Assembly (NCBI GenBank): GCA_003695215.1
Contig: RFIM01000293.1
Coordinates: 1 to 11,246, forward strand
Source of the DNA: Chloroflexota bacterium
Lineage (GTDB): Bacteria > Chloroflexota > Anaerolineae > Aggregatilineales > UBA2796
Reading direction: 5' to 3'
Length of the DNA stretch: 11,246 nucleotides
In this document: positions 1 through 6,550 of the stretch, piece after piece
How positions within the stretch are numbered: position 1 is the first letter of the stretch
Layout: every line of letters begins with the position of its first letter
Made by a program: the position numbers and the translations under genes
Notes under the pieces: model-generated
Seen by the model: the letters and a program-made list of their open reading frames with translations, nothing else
What the model was told of the DNA's origin: nothing
The model's database searches: none

Positions 1-6
1 ATCCAA

Positions 7-54
7 GCGCCATATATAGGCACTCACAGATCGCCTGAACGCCATATATGGCAC
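7..54 (+). promoter_or_regulatory. Tandem NrdR-box-like operators upstream of nrdR
   Basis: Two near-identical palindromic AT-core elements occupy 7-22 (GCGCCATATATAGGCA) and 39-54 (ACGCCATATATGGCAC). Each matches the core of the known NrdR box (C, A/T, ATATAT, A/T, G) with one or two mismatches; the flanks match poorly. Their centres lie 32 bp apart, about three helical turns, which is the arrangement known for cooperative NrdR binding. GCCATATATGGC at 41-52 is a perfect palindrome. They lie 58 bp before the nrdR start, so autorepression of nrdR and the downstream nrdJ is the natural reading. The exact -35/-10 elements could not be assigned. Confidence 0.72.
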
Positions 55-111
55 TAGTGAGGCCATCCGCTGATGGACGAAGCGGTTTAGCAAGGTTTGA
101 AGAGGTGCGCC

Positions 112-627
112 ATGCAGTGCCCATACTGCAGTAGCGAGCGGCTGAAAGTGCTGGACACAGCAGATTCGCGAGAGGCGATTCGCCGTCGGCGCGAGTGCCT
201 GGCCTGCGGCGCGCGCTTCACAACCTATGAACGCGCTGTGGCCGTGACGCCTGTGCTGATCAAGGCAGATGGCACGCGCGAAGCCTTCGACCGTGAGAAG
301 CTCAAGCGCGGCATCTGGCACGCCTGCGCTAAACGCCCGATCCCAGCGCTGGCAGTCGAGCGCTTGGCAACCAATGTCGAGCGCTACTTACAAGCGCTCG
401 GTCAGGCAGAAGTTTCTAGCCGTGTCGTCGGCGATAAGGTCATCAGCGAACTCAAGGATATCGATCCTATCGCCTATGTACGTTACGCCATAGTCTATCT
501 CAAGCTGGATAGTCTCTACAGCGTCCGCGCTGAGATAGATAAGTTGCTCGCTGAGCAAAACTCATCTTCGGCTGCTGTGGTTGGCGCCCAAGCGACTGAA
601 GGATCACTCATCGCGTCAAACTGCTAA
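112..627 (+). CDS. nrdR: Transcriptional repressor NrdR (ribonucleotide reductase regulator)
   Basis: NrdR is a nucleotide-sensing repressor that binds paired NrdR boxes and shuts off ribonucleotide reductase genes when dATP is high. The 171-residue protein has the family's two domains. The first is an N-terminal zinc ribbon with Cys3, Cys6, Cys29 and Cys32 (MQCPYC and CLACG, followed by ARFTTYER). The second is an ATP-cone at about 47-137 (VLIKADGTREAFDREKLKRG, and later VRYAIVY). The ATG at 112 is chosen because family members start M-x-C-P-x-C and because AGAGGTG (101-107) is a well-spaced ribosome binding site; an in-frame TTG at 97 has no such support. The last 20 or so residues form a Ser/Ala-rich tail beyond the usual core. 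It sits upstream of nrdJ on the same strand and downstream of two NrdR-like boxes. Identification is firm; autoregulation is inferred. Confidence 0.96.
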   Translation: MQCPYCSSERLKVLDTADSREAIRRRRECLACGARFTTYERAVAVTPVLIKADGTREAFDREKLKRGIWHACAKRPIPALAVERLATNVERYLQALGQAEVSSRVVGDKVISELKDIDPIAYVRYAIVYLKLDSLYSVRAEIDKLLAEQNSSSAAVVGAQATEGSLIASNC

Positions 628-650
628 ATAGCACAACGACAACCACCGCG

Positions 651-666
651 CTCAGTTGGCACTGAG
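651..666 (+). other. Small hairpin in the nrdR-nrdJ spacer
   Basis: CTCAGT (651-656) and ACTGAG (661-666) form a perfect 6-bp inverted repeat around the loop TGGC, 23 bp after the nrdR stop. No T-run follows, so it is not a convincing intrinsic terminator. It could be an RNA-processing or stability element between the two genes, or chance. Confidence 0.35.
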
Positions 667-673
667 GACGGTA

Positions 674-700
674 GGCACTCTAGCTATCGCTAAAGTGACC
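674..700 (+). other. Imperfect hairpin upstream of nrdJ
   Basis: Left arm GGCACTCTAGC (674-684) and right arm GCTAAAGTGACC (689-700) pair around a 4-nt loop with one mismatch and one bulged base, giving 10 base pairs. The stretch just after it (701-731) is AT-rich, ending in TTACAATTTTATTATCAT, and contains TACAAT at 712-717 as a possible -10. No good -35 sits at the right distance. The element may be an attenuating or insulating structure within the operon, or part of a secondary nrdJ promoter. It is too short and lacks the conserved boxes for a cobalamin riboswitch. Confidence 0.35.
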
Positions 701-754
701 TAAAGCTTTCTTACAATTTTATTATCATCCTAGTACACCGGGAGAGACGTGATC

Positions 755-3349
755 ATGCGTATCGCCAAGGTTAGCTCAATATCGCATGGCACCAATACCA
801 TGCCAACCGCGCCTATTCCAGAAGACTTACTCAATACGCCGCTGCAGCTGACAGAAAACGCGCGAATCGTCTTGCGCAAGCGCTACTTGCGGCGTGGCGA
901 AGACGGTCAGCCTGCTGAGAGCGAACACCAGATGTTCTGGCGCGTCGCCTACCATGTGGCGCTGGCCGAGCTGGAATTCTCCGACCATGAGGCGGTTGTG
1001 CGGCAGGCGCGCGCGTACTTCGAGCTGCTGACCAAGCTACGCTTCTTTCCGAACAGCCCGACTTTCACAGGCGCAGGCACGCCGCTAGGCCAGCTGGCCG
1101 CGTGCTTTGTGCTGGCAATAGATGACGACATGGGACGCACTGAGAGCGGCATTTTCCAGACTCTGCGCAACGCAGCGCTGATCCAACAGACGGGCGGCGG
1201 CAATGGCTTCGCTTTCTCACGCTTGCGCCCGAAAGGCGCCATTGTGCGCAGCAGTGGCGGCGAGGCAACGGGACCAGTCGGCTTTTTGCGCGTCTACGAT
1301 CAGGCCTTCGGCGAGATCGCGCAAGGTGGCAGCAGGCGCGGCGCCAACATGGCTGTACTGCGCGTCGATCATCCTGATATCCGTGAATTCATCACTTGCA
1401 AGACGGATGAGAGCGCTATCACTAACTTCAACATCAGCGTCGGCATCACTGATGCCTTCATGCGCGCCGTTGAGGATGACAAAGATTTCGATTTGGTCAA
1501 TCCGCAAGATGGCAAAGTCTGGGAAACCGTCCGCGCGCGCGATCTGTTCGATCTGATCGTCAAGCAAGCGCATCACAACGGCGAACCTGGCGTCTTGTTC
1601 CTGGATACGGCTAACAAGAGCAATCCTGTGCCTCATTTATACGTCCTAGAGAGTACTAACCCTTGCGGCGAGCAATTTTTAGGCCCATTCGAAAATTGCT
1701 GCCTAGGCAGCCTGAATTTAGCTCAATTGCCTATCAGAGATGGCGCGCCCGACTGGCGAACGCTGCAAGCCTGGACAGAGCTGGCTACGCGCTTCCTCGA
1801 CGATGTGGTGAGCGCCAACAGCTACGTGCCTTCTGTGCCGCAATTGGCAGAAGCGGCGCATCGCGTACGGCGCATCGGCTTGGGCTTCATGGGCCTGGCC
1901 GATCTGATGTACAAGCTGCGTGTGCGCTATGGTAGCGAAGAAGGGCAGGAGTTCGCAGGGCAGATCGCTGAGTTCATTCGCTATCATGCCATGAAAACGA
2001 GCATCGAGTTGGCTAAAGAGCGCGGCGCTTTCCCGGCTATCAAAGGCAGCATTTACGATCCTGAGAATTTGACATGGCAGCCGCCTACGCCGCTTTTCCC
2101 ATACACGCGCGATTGGAAGCGCCCTAAGCTGGATTGGGAGAAGATCGTCAAGGGCATCAAGAAGCATGGCATCCGCAATGGCGCACAGATGACTGTGGCG
2201 CCAACTGGCACGATCGCCACAGTCTCAGGCTGTGAAGGCTACGGCTGTGAGCCTGTCTTCGCCCTTGCCTACATCCGCCATGTCAACGATAAAGGGCGCG
2301 ATCTACAGCTGCAATATACCAGCCCGCTCTTCGAGCAAGCCCTGCGCGAGGCGCAGCTGAGCGAGGCGCAAATCCAGCGCATTATTGAGCATGTCAACTT
2401 GTACGGCTCCTGCCAGCAGGCGCCCGATCTGCCCGACCACATTCGGCACACCTTCGTGGTCAGCGGCGATATCAGCGCCGAAGAGCATATCCGCATGCAG
2501 GCAGCTATGCAGCGCTTTGTCGATAACGCCATTAGCAAGACCATCAACTTCCCGAGCGGCGCCACTGTGCAGGATGTAGCGACTGCCTACATGCTCGGCT
2601 GGAAGCTCGGCTGCAAAGGTTTGACGGTCTATGTGACGGGCAGCCGCGAGAAGGTCGTCCTGGAGACCAAAGCGACCGCACAGCAAAAGGAGGGCGATCT
2701 GAAAGCTGAGGCACACCCTGAGGCGGCGGTTTCGGCGCTCACTACAGCGCAGGAACACAGCGTCGCGCCACGTAACGGCGCCATCGAGCCGATCGCGCTC
2801 TTCCCAGAGCCGAAAAAACCACGCCCGCGCCGCCTTGAAGGGCGCACCTACCGCATTGGCACGCCGCTTGGCGGCACCTACATCACTATCAACGAAAATG
2901 GCGAAGGGCGCGGCCAACCCTTCGAGATGTTCATCCACACCAGCAAGGCAGGCTCAGAGACGGCCGCCATCTCTGAGGCGCTCGGTCGGCTCAGCTCCCT
3001 GATCATGCGCATGGCATCGCCCATTCCGCCGCGCGAGCGCGTCAAGGAGATCATCCGCCAACTTGAAGGCATCGGCGGCGATCGCGCCATCGGCTTCGGC
3101 CCACAGCGCGTGCGCAGCCTGCCCGATGGCATCGCTCAGGTGCTGCGCGAATACCTTGACGAGACCAGCGATGGCACCTCAGACCTAGCGCCGTTGCCCA
3201 AACGTTACAGCGCAGACCAGTACTTGCGAGATGCTTCCAAAGCGCAGCTAGAGCTGATCGGCGAGCTCTGCCCTGAGTGCGGCGAAGCCAGCATGGTGAA
3301 CGAAGAAGGCTGCCGCAAATGTTACAATTGCGGCTATAGCGAGTGCTGA
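755..3349 (+). CDS. nrdJ: Adenosylcobalamin-dependent (class II) ribonucleoside-diphosphate reductase
   Basis: NrdJ reduces ribonucleotides to deoxyribonucleotides using coenzyme B12 to generate a thiyl radical, without needing oxygen. Numbering from ATG 755 (864 aa), NPCGEQ places the thiyl-radical Cys at 304 and the catalytic Glu at 306. The redox pair is Cys117 (AACFVL) and Cys315 (FENCCLGSLNL). Other family signatures are QQTGGGNGFAFSRLR, GSRRGANMAVL and TVAPTGTIA (about 480-488). A TSCPD-type domain begins near 695 (GTPLGGTYITINENGEGR). The C-terminus is Cys-rich (Cys839, 842, 853, 856, 859, 864), as expected for the zinc/redox tail that re-reduces the active site. There is no N-terminal ATP-cone. 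A low-complexity linker rich in Ala/Glu lies around 640-690. GGGAGAGA (740-747) favours ATG 755; GTG 749 is too close to it, and ATG 800 is a possible later start. Confidence 0.95.
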   Translation: MRIAKVSSISHGTNTMPTAPIPEDLLNTPLQLTENARIVLRKRYLRRGEDGQPAESEHQMFWRVAYHVALAELEFSDHEAVVRQARAYFELLTKLRFFPNSPTFTGAGTPLGQLAACFVLAIDDDMGRTESGIFQTLRNAALIQQTGGGNGFAFSRLRPKGAIVRSSGGEATGPVGFLRVYDQAFGEIAQGGSRRGANMAVLRVDHPDIREFITCKTDESAITNFNISVGITDAFMRAVEDDKDFDLVNPQDGKVWETVRARDLFDLIVKQAHHNGEPGVLFLDTANKSNPVPHLYVLESTNPCGEQFLGPFENCCLGSLNLAQLPIRDGAPDWRTLQAWTELATRFLDDVVSANSYVPSVPQLAEAAHRVRRIGLGFMGLADLMYKLRVRYGSEEGQEFAGQIAEFIRYHAMKTSIELAKERGAFPAIKGSIYDPENLTWQPPTPLFPYTRDWKRPKLDWEKIVKGIKKHGIRNGAQMTVAPTGTIATVSGCEGYGCEPVFALAYIRHVNDKGRDLQLQYTSPLFEQALREAQLSEAQIQRIIEHVNLYGSCQQAPDLPDHIRHTFVVSGDISAEEHIRMQAAMQRFVDNAISKTINFPSGATVQDVATAYMLGWKLGCKGLTVYVTGSREKVVLETKATAQQKEGDLKAEAHPEAAVSALTTAQEHSVAPRNGAIEPIALFPEPKKPRPRRLEGRTYRIGTPLGGTYITINENGEGRGQPFEMFIHTSKAGSETAAISEALGRLSSLIMRMASPIPPRERVKEIIRQLEGIGGDRAIGFGPQRVRSLPDGIAQVLREYLDETSDGTSDLAPLPKRYSADQYLRDASKAQLELIGELCPECGEASMVNEEGCRKCYNCGYSEC

Positions 3350-3366
3350 GAGAGCGCTTGTAACGG

Positions 3367-3393
3367 CTAGAGCGCTCAGCCTGGGCGCTCTAG
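3367..3393. terminator. Inverted repeat between convergent nrdJ and ftsY, probable bidirectional terminator
   Basis: CTAGAGCGC (3367-3375) and GCGCTCTAG (3385-3393) are exact reverse complements. Three further pairs (one G-U) extend the stem to 12 bp with a GCC loop. It starts 18 bp after the nrdJ stop and contains the ftsY stop codon (3390-3392). It is in the right place to end both convergent transcripts. Neither strand has a strong T-run directly after the stem, so efficient Rho-independent termination is uncertain. Confidence 0.55.
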
Positions 3394-4292
3394 TCATCTT
3401 CGAACAAACTATCCACGAAGGCATCAGGATTGAACAGCACTAGGTCGTCCATGCGTTCGCCCAGGCCGATGTAGTGGATCGGCAAGCCGAGTTCGGATTG
3501 AATGGCGAAGATCATGCCACCTTTGGCTGTGCCATCTAGCTTGGTGACGATCACGCCCGTCAGTTGCACAGCCTCAGTGAAGCCCTTGGCCTGCGAGAGC
3601 GCATTTTGCCCAGTCGTGCCGTCTAGCACAATCAAAGTCTCGTGTGGCGCCTCAGGCAAGGCTTTGCTGATCACGCCGCGCACTTTCTTCAGCTCTTCCA
3701 TCAAGTTGTACTTGGTCTGCAAGCGGCCGGCAGTATCTACCAGCAGCACGTCGTAGCTGCGCGCCTTAGCCGCGCTAATGGCATCGTAGACCACAGCGCC
3801 TGGATCGGCGTTAGGCTTGCCCGCAATGACCGCTGCGCCGACGCGCTCGCCCCACAGCTGCAATTGCTCTATTGCAGCAGCGCGGAAGGTATCTGCAGCT
3901 GCCAGCATCACCTTGCGGTTGTTACGGATCAGGCGCAAGGCCAACTTGCCAATCGTCGTCGTCTTGCCGCTGCCGTTCACGCCGACGATCAGCACGATCG
4001 AGAGCGGGCGCCCGCTGATGTTGAGCGGACGTGGCGGCAAGAGCAAGGCGCGTAGCTCTTGGCGGAAGGCCGCCTGGACTTGCTCAGGGCGCGTCATGCC
4101 TTCGCGCCGATAGCGCTCACGGACGCGCTCCATCAACTTGAGCGTCGTCTCCATGCCCACATCCGCCTGAATCAGCAAAGTCTCGATCTCTTCCCAGGTC
4201 TCTTCAGTCACCTGCGAGCGGCCTAGCATCTGCTTGATGCGCCCGAAGAACGAGACTCGCGTCTTGCTCATGCCCTTGCGATAGTCTGACAT
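3390..4292 (-). CDS. ftsY: Signal recognition particle receptor FtsY
   Basis: FtsY is the SRP-receptor GTPase that docks SRP-ribosome complexes at the cytoplasmic membrane for co-translational insertion. The 300-residue protein is essentially the NG domain. The helical N part is about 10-90. The G part has P-loop GVNGSGKTTT (104-113), DTFRAAAIEQL (134-144), DTAGR (186-190), TKLD (250-253) and the FtsY-type closing motif GLGERMDDL (276-284) before FVDSLF. The long acidic A domain of enterobacterial FtsY is absent, as in many other phyla. The ATG at 4292 is chosen because GAAGGA lies 7 bases upstream and the N-terminus matches the family. The frame stays open to 4571, but that part overlaps truB antiparallel to no known motif. 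The gene starts 14 bp after the truB stop, whose TAG touches the ribosome binding site, so it is probably the last gene of the nusA-infB transcript. Confidence 0.95.
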   Translation of the reverse strand: MSDYRKGMSKTRVSFFGRIKQMLGRSQVTEETWEEIETLLIQADVGMETTLKLMERVRERYRREGMTRPEQVQAAFRQELRALLLPPRPLNISGRPLSIVLIVGVNGSGKTTTIGKLALRLIRNNRKVMLAAADTFRAAAIEQLQLWGERVGAAVIAGKPNADPGAVVYDAISAAKARSYDVLLVDTAGRLQTKYNLMEELKKVRGVISKALPEAPHETLIVLDGTTGQNALSQAKGFTEAVQLTGVIVTKLDGTAKGGMIFAIQSELGLPIHYIGLGERMDDLVLFNPDAFVDSLFEDD

Positions 4293-4306
4293 GCTGCTAT
4301 CCTTCG

Positions 4307-5188
4307 CTATGATTGCCCAAAGACCTTCACAGGCCGCCAGAGCCCGTCTTGATAAGCGGCAATGGCGAGAAACGCGCCCGACTCGGCATAAAGGCGCGCT
4401 AGGCTGCCTTCGGCGGCACTGAGCGCCGTGCGAACGGCGCGGCCGTGCCGAAGCGCCTGGCTTTGCGCTGCGTCCAGCTGAATTTCGGGGAAATGCGGTA
4501 AGGCGGCGCGCTCGTCTACCAAATAGCGCTGCCAAGTGCCATCTGCGAGCGCGCTCTGAAGGCTTTGCCAAGCGACCATCTGCTCAAAAGCGCCGCTGGC
4601 CAAGCGCCGCAGACCTGCTAAGAAGCCGCCTACGCCGAGCGCCGCGCCTAGATCGCGCGCCAAGCCGCGGATGTAAGTGCCGTGTGAGCATTCAACCGCG
4701 ATCTCAGCATAGGGCGCCTTATAAGCCAGCAGGCGCGTCTGCAGCCAGACTCGGCGCGGCGTGCGCTCAATGACCTCGCCGCGCCGCGCCAATTCGTAGA
4801 GCTTTTGGCCGCTGCGCTTGATCGCGCTGTACATCGGCGGAATTTGGGCGATCTCGCCATTGAAAGCTGCTAGCGCGCGCGCTACATCAGCTTCAGTCAG
4901 ATGAGCGATCGGTTGTTCGGCCAGCAGCTGACCTTCAGCGTCGTCAGTCTCGGTTGTGGCGCCAAGCCGAACTTTGGCGAGATAGCGCTTATGAGTCGCC
5001 ATGACGTACTCGCACAGGCGCGTGGCAGCGCCAATGCACAGCACTAGCAGCCCTGTGGCCAGCGGATCAAGTGTGCCGCCATGCCCGACTCGCTTCAGGC
5101 GCGCTGAGCGGCGCATGGCTTCCACCACTGCGTGGCTGGTCATACCAAGCGGCTTATCTACGGGCAAAAAACCGAATGGCTCAGGCAA
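4307..5188 (-). CDS. truB: tRNA pseudouridine(55) synthase TruB
   Basis: TruB converts U55 in the T-loop of most elongator tRNAs to pseudouridine. The 293-residue protein starts GFLPVDKPLGMTSH, the usual TruB opening. It carries the catalytic block KRVGHGGTLDPLATGLLVL with the nucleophilic Asp at 41; GHGG replaces the more common GHTG. Further signatures are RLGATTETDDAEG, PPMYSAIKRSGQKLYELAR and ECSHGTYIRGLARDLG. A less conserved C-terminal part of about 80 residues follows, possibly PUA-like. The start is a TTG at 5188 with AAGGGA nine bases upstream. It overlaps the end of the DHH gene by 8 bp (TTGCCTGA), which suggests translational coupling. No ATG fits before the conserved opening. It sits in its classical place after rbfA and the DHH gene. 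Confidence 0.95.
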   Translation of the reverse strand: MPEPFGFLPVDKPLGMTSHAVVEAMRRSARLKRVGHGGTLDPLATGLLVLCIGAATRLCEYVMATHKRYLAKVRLGATTETDDAEGQLLAEQPIAHLTEADVARALAAFNGEIAQIPPMYSAIKRSGQKLYELARRGEVIERTPRRVWLQTRLLAYKAPYAEIAVECSHGTYIRGLARDLGAALGVGGFLAGLRRLASGAFEQMVAWQSLQSALADGTWQRYLVDERAALPHFPEIQLDAAQSQALRHGRAVRTALSAAEGSLARLYAESGAFLAIAAYQDGLWRPVKVFGQS

Positions 5189-6161
5189 AGCTGGGCGTCC
5201 CTTGTTGCGCTGCTTGCTTGAGCGCGGCGATCACCTCAGGCTCGACACTATCGGGCGTGCCTGGCAAGGTGACGCCTGCCGCGAGCGTGTGTCCGCCGCC
5301 GCCCAGCCGCGTTGCCACGCTTGCCACGTCAAAGCCAGGCACAGCGCGGAAGCTGATATCCGTAGTGCCATCAGGCTGCTCACGGAAGATCGCGGCAATA
5401 TGTGCATCTTCAGCTTGTAACAACAGCCCGACCAGATCGCCATCGCCGCGCTCAGGCGCGCCTGCGGCTTGCCGTGCCGCTTGCGTGATCTTCACCCAGA
5501 TCACGCCATCTTCCAACTTCACAGTCGGCATCACCTGGGACCACAGACGTACGATGCTCGTCTCAATAGTGCTGAGCGTCTTCCGAACGATGTAGTTCAA
5601 GTTGGCACCGGCGTCCACAAGGCGCTGCGCCTTGCCGAGCGTATCTGTCTTGACGCTATCCGTGCGGAAGCAAAGCGTATCCGTCACGAAGCCGCACAGC
5701 AGGCACTGCGCCGTTTCGGGCGTCAGTGCCATGCCGAGCTGGTCGAGCCATTCCAACACGCCTTCGGTCGTGCTGACCCACGCGGCGTTGACCAAGTTTG
5801 CCGTGCCGAAAAGCGTGTTGGTGCGATGATGGTCCAGGTTGACGATAGGCACATTCAGCGCCTTGATCGACGCCATCAGCTTGCCTGGACGGCGATCATC
5901 GCTGCAATCGAGCACGATAGCGAGATCGCCTGTCACGCCATCCAGATTCGGTTGGACGCGATCGGCGTTCGGCAAAAAGCGGAAGCGATCGGTCATGCCG
6001 CCTTCCACGGCCATGATCGGCGCCTTGCCGTGCGCCAGAAGCGCGTTGCCCAAGCCGAGCAACGCGCCAAAAGCATCGCCATCAGGCTGCACATGGGTGA
6101 TCAAGATCGGCTGCGTGGCTGCTGTGAGCAGCGCGTTGGCTTGTTCCCAGTCAAGGCGCAT
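5181..6161 (-). CDS. nrnA: DHH-family phosphoesterase, NrnA-like (nanoRNase / pAp phosphatase)
   Basis: Members of this family degrade 2-5 nt RNA fragments and dephosphorylate 3'-phosphoadenosine 5'-phosphate in the cytoplasm, using two metal ions. The 326-residue protein shows the DHH metal ligands in order: HVQPDGDA (His23, Asp27, Asp29), VLDCSD (Asp85), NLDHHRTN (Asp110, His111, His112) and GFVTDT (Asp161). The C-terminal DHHA1 domain ends in GGGGHTLAAG (287-296), the substrate-binding glycine motif. The length matches NrnA-type proteins rather than RecJ. The ATG at 6161 directly follows the rbfA stop (TGAATG), with AAGGA about 10 bases upstream. This gene commonly lies between rbfA and truB in Gram-positive and related phyla. 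The DHH/DHHA1 assignment is firm; the exact substrate (nanoRNA, pAp, or c-di-nucleotide products) is inferred. Confidence 0.88.
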   Translation of the reverse strand: MRLDWEQANALLTAATQPILITHVQPDGDAFGALLGLGNALLAHGKAPIMAVEGGMTDRFRFLPNADRVQPNLDGVTGDLAIVLDCSDDRRPGKLMASIKALNVPIVNLDHHRTNTLFGTANLVNAAWVSTTEGVLEWLDQLGMALTPETAQCLLCGFVTDTLCFRTDSVKTDTLGKAQRLVDAGANLNYIVRKTLSTIETSIVRLWSQVMPTVKLEDGVIWVKITQAARQAAGAPERGDGDLVGLLLQAEDAHIAAIFREQPDGTTDISFRAVPGFDVASVATRLGGGGHTLAAGVTLPGTPDSVEPEVIAALKQAAQQGTPSFA

Positions 6162-6530
6162 TCAGTCTTTGTCCTTCTCGGGCTCAGTCGGCGGAATCTT
6201 GAGGCTATCCAGCAGTGCTTCAATGCGCGCGGCACGGCTGAGCGTCTCATCCCAGTGGAAACGCAGCTCAGGTGCACGCCGTAAGCGAATGCGGCTCGCA
6301 AGCTCGCGGCGCAAAAAGCCGTGCGCGCGCCGCAAGCCTGCCATGACTGACTCGGCGCGATCTTCATCGCCTAGTGCATTCACATAGATATTGGCGTATT
6401 CCAACTCTCGATCCAGCACCACTTCAGTGACTGTCAAGCCTTGCAAGGCAGGATCGCTGACTTCGAAGAGGAATAGTTCGCTCAGAATCTCGCGGATACG
6501 ATCAGCCATGCGCTCTTGTTTGAGAGTCAT
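6162..6530 (-). CDS. rbfA: 30S ribosome-binding factor RbfA
   Basis: RbfA binds the immature 30S subunit near the 16S rRNA 5' helix and supports late small-subunit maturation, notably in the cold. The 122-residue protein has the KH-like family pattern. It opens with ERMADRIREILSELFLFEVS, followed by DPALQGLTVTEVVLDREL and a central strand YANIYVNAL. The hallmark closing region is RRAHGFLRRELASRIRLRR followed by APELRFHWDET. A charged tail ends in EPEKDKD. The ATG at 6530 has GGAG eight bases upstream; a second ATG at residue 8 is possible, but the longer form is better supported. It follows infB by 20 bp and its stop abuts the next start, so it is translated as part of the operon. Confidence 0.95.
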   Translation of the reverse strand: MTLKQERMADRIREILSELFLFEVSDPALQGLTVTEVVLDRELEYANIYVNALGDEDRAESVMAGLRRAHGFLRRELASRIRLRRAPELRFHWDETLSRAARIEALLDSLKIPPTEPEKDKD

Positions 6531-6550
6531 CTCTCACACTCCAATCGGGC

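Noticed and set aside
628..754. Cobalamin riboswitch before the B12-dependent nrdJ
   Set aside because: The spacer is too short and I see no B12-box-like sequence; only two simple hairpins.
2303..2938. 211-codon minus-strand open frame inside nrdJ
   Set aside because: It is a shadow of the conserved NrdJ coding sequence with no motifs of its own.
4293..4571. 93-residue N-terminal extension of the ftsY frame
   Set aside because: It lies inside truB in another frame and has no FtsY-like features. A good ribosome binding site and family-like N-terminus support the ATG at 4292.
5469..6284. 271-codon plus-strand open frame antisense to the DHH gene and rbfA
   Set aside because: It crosses two well-supported genes on the other strand and shows no recognisable motif.
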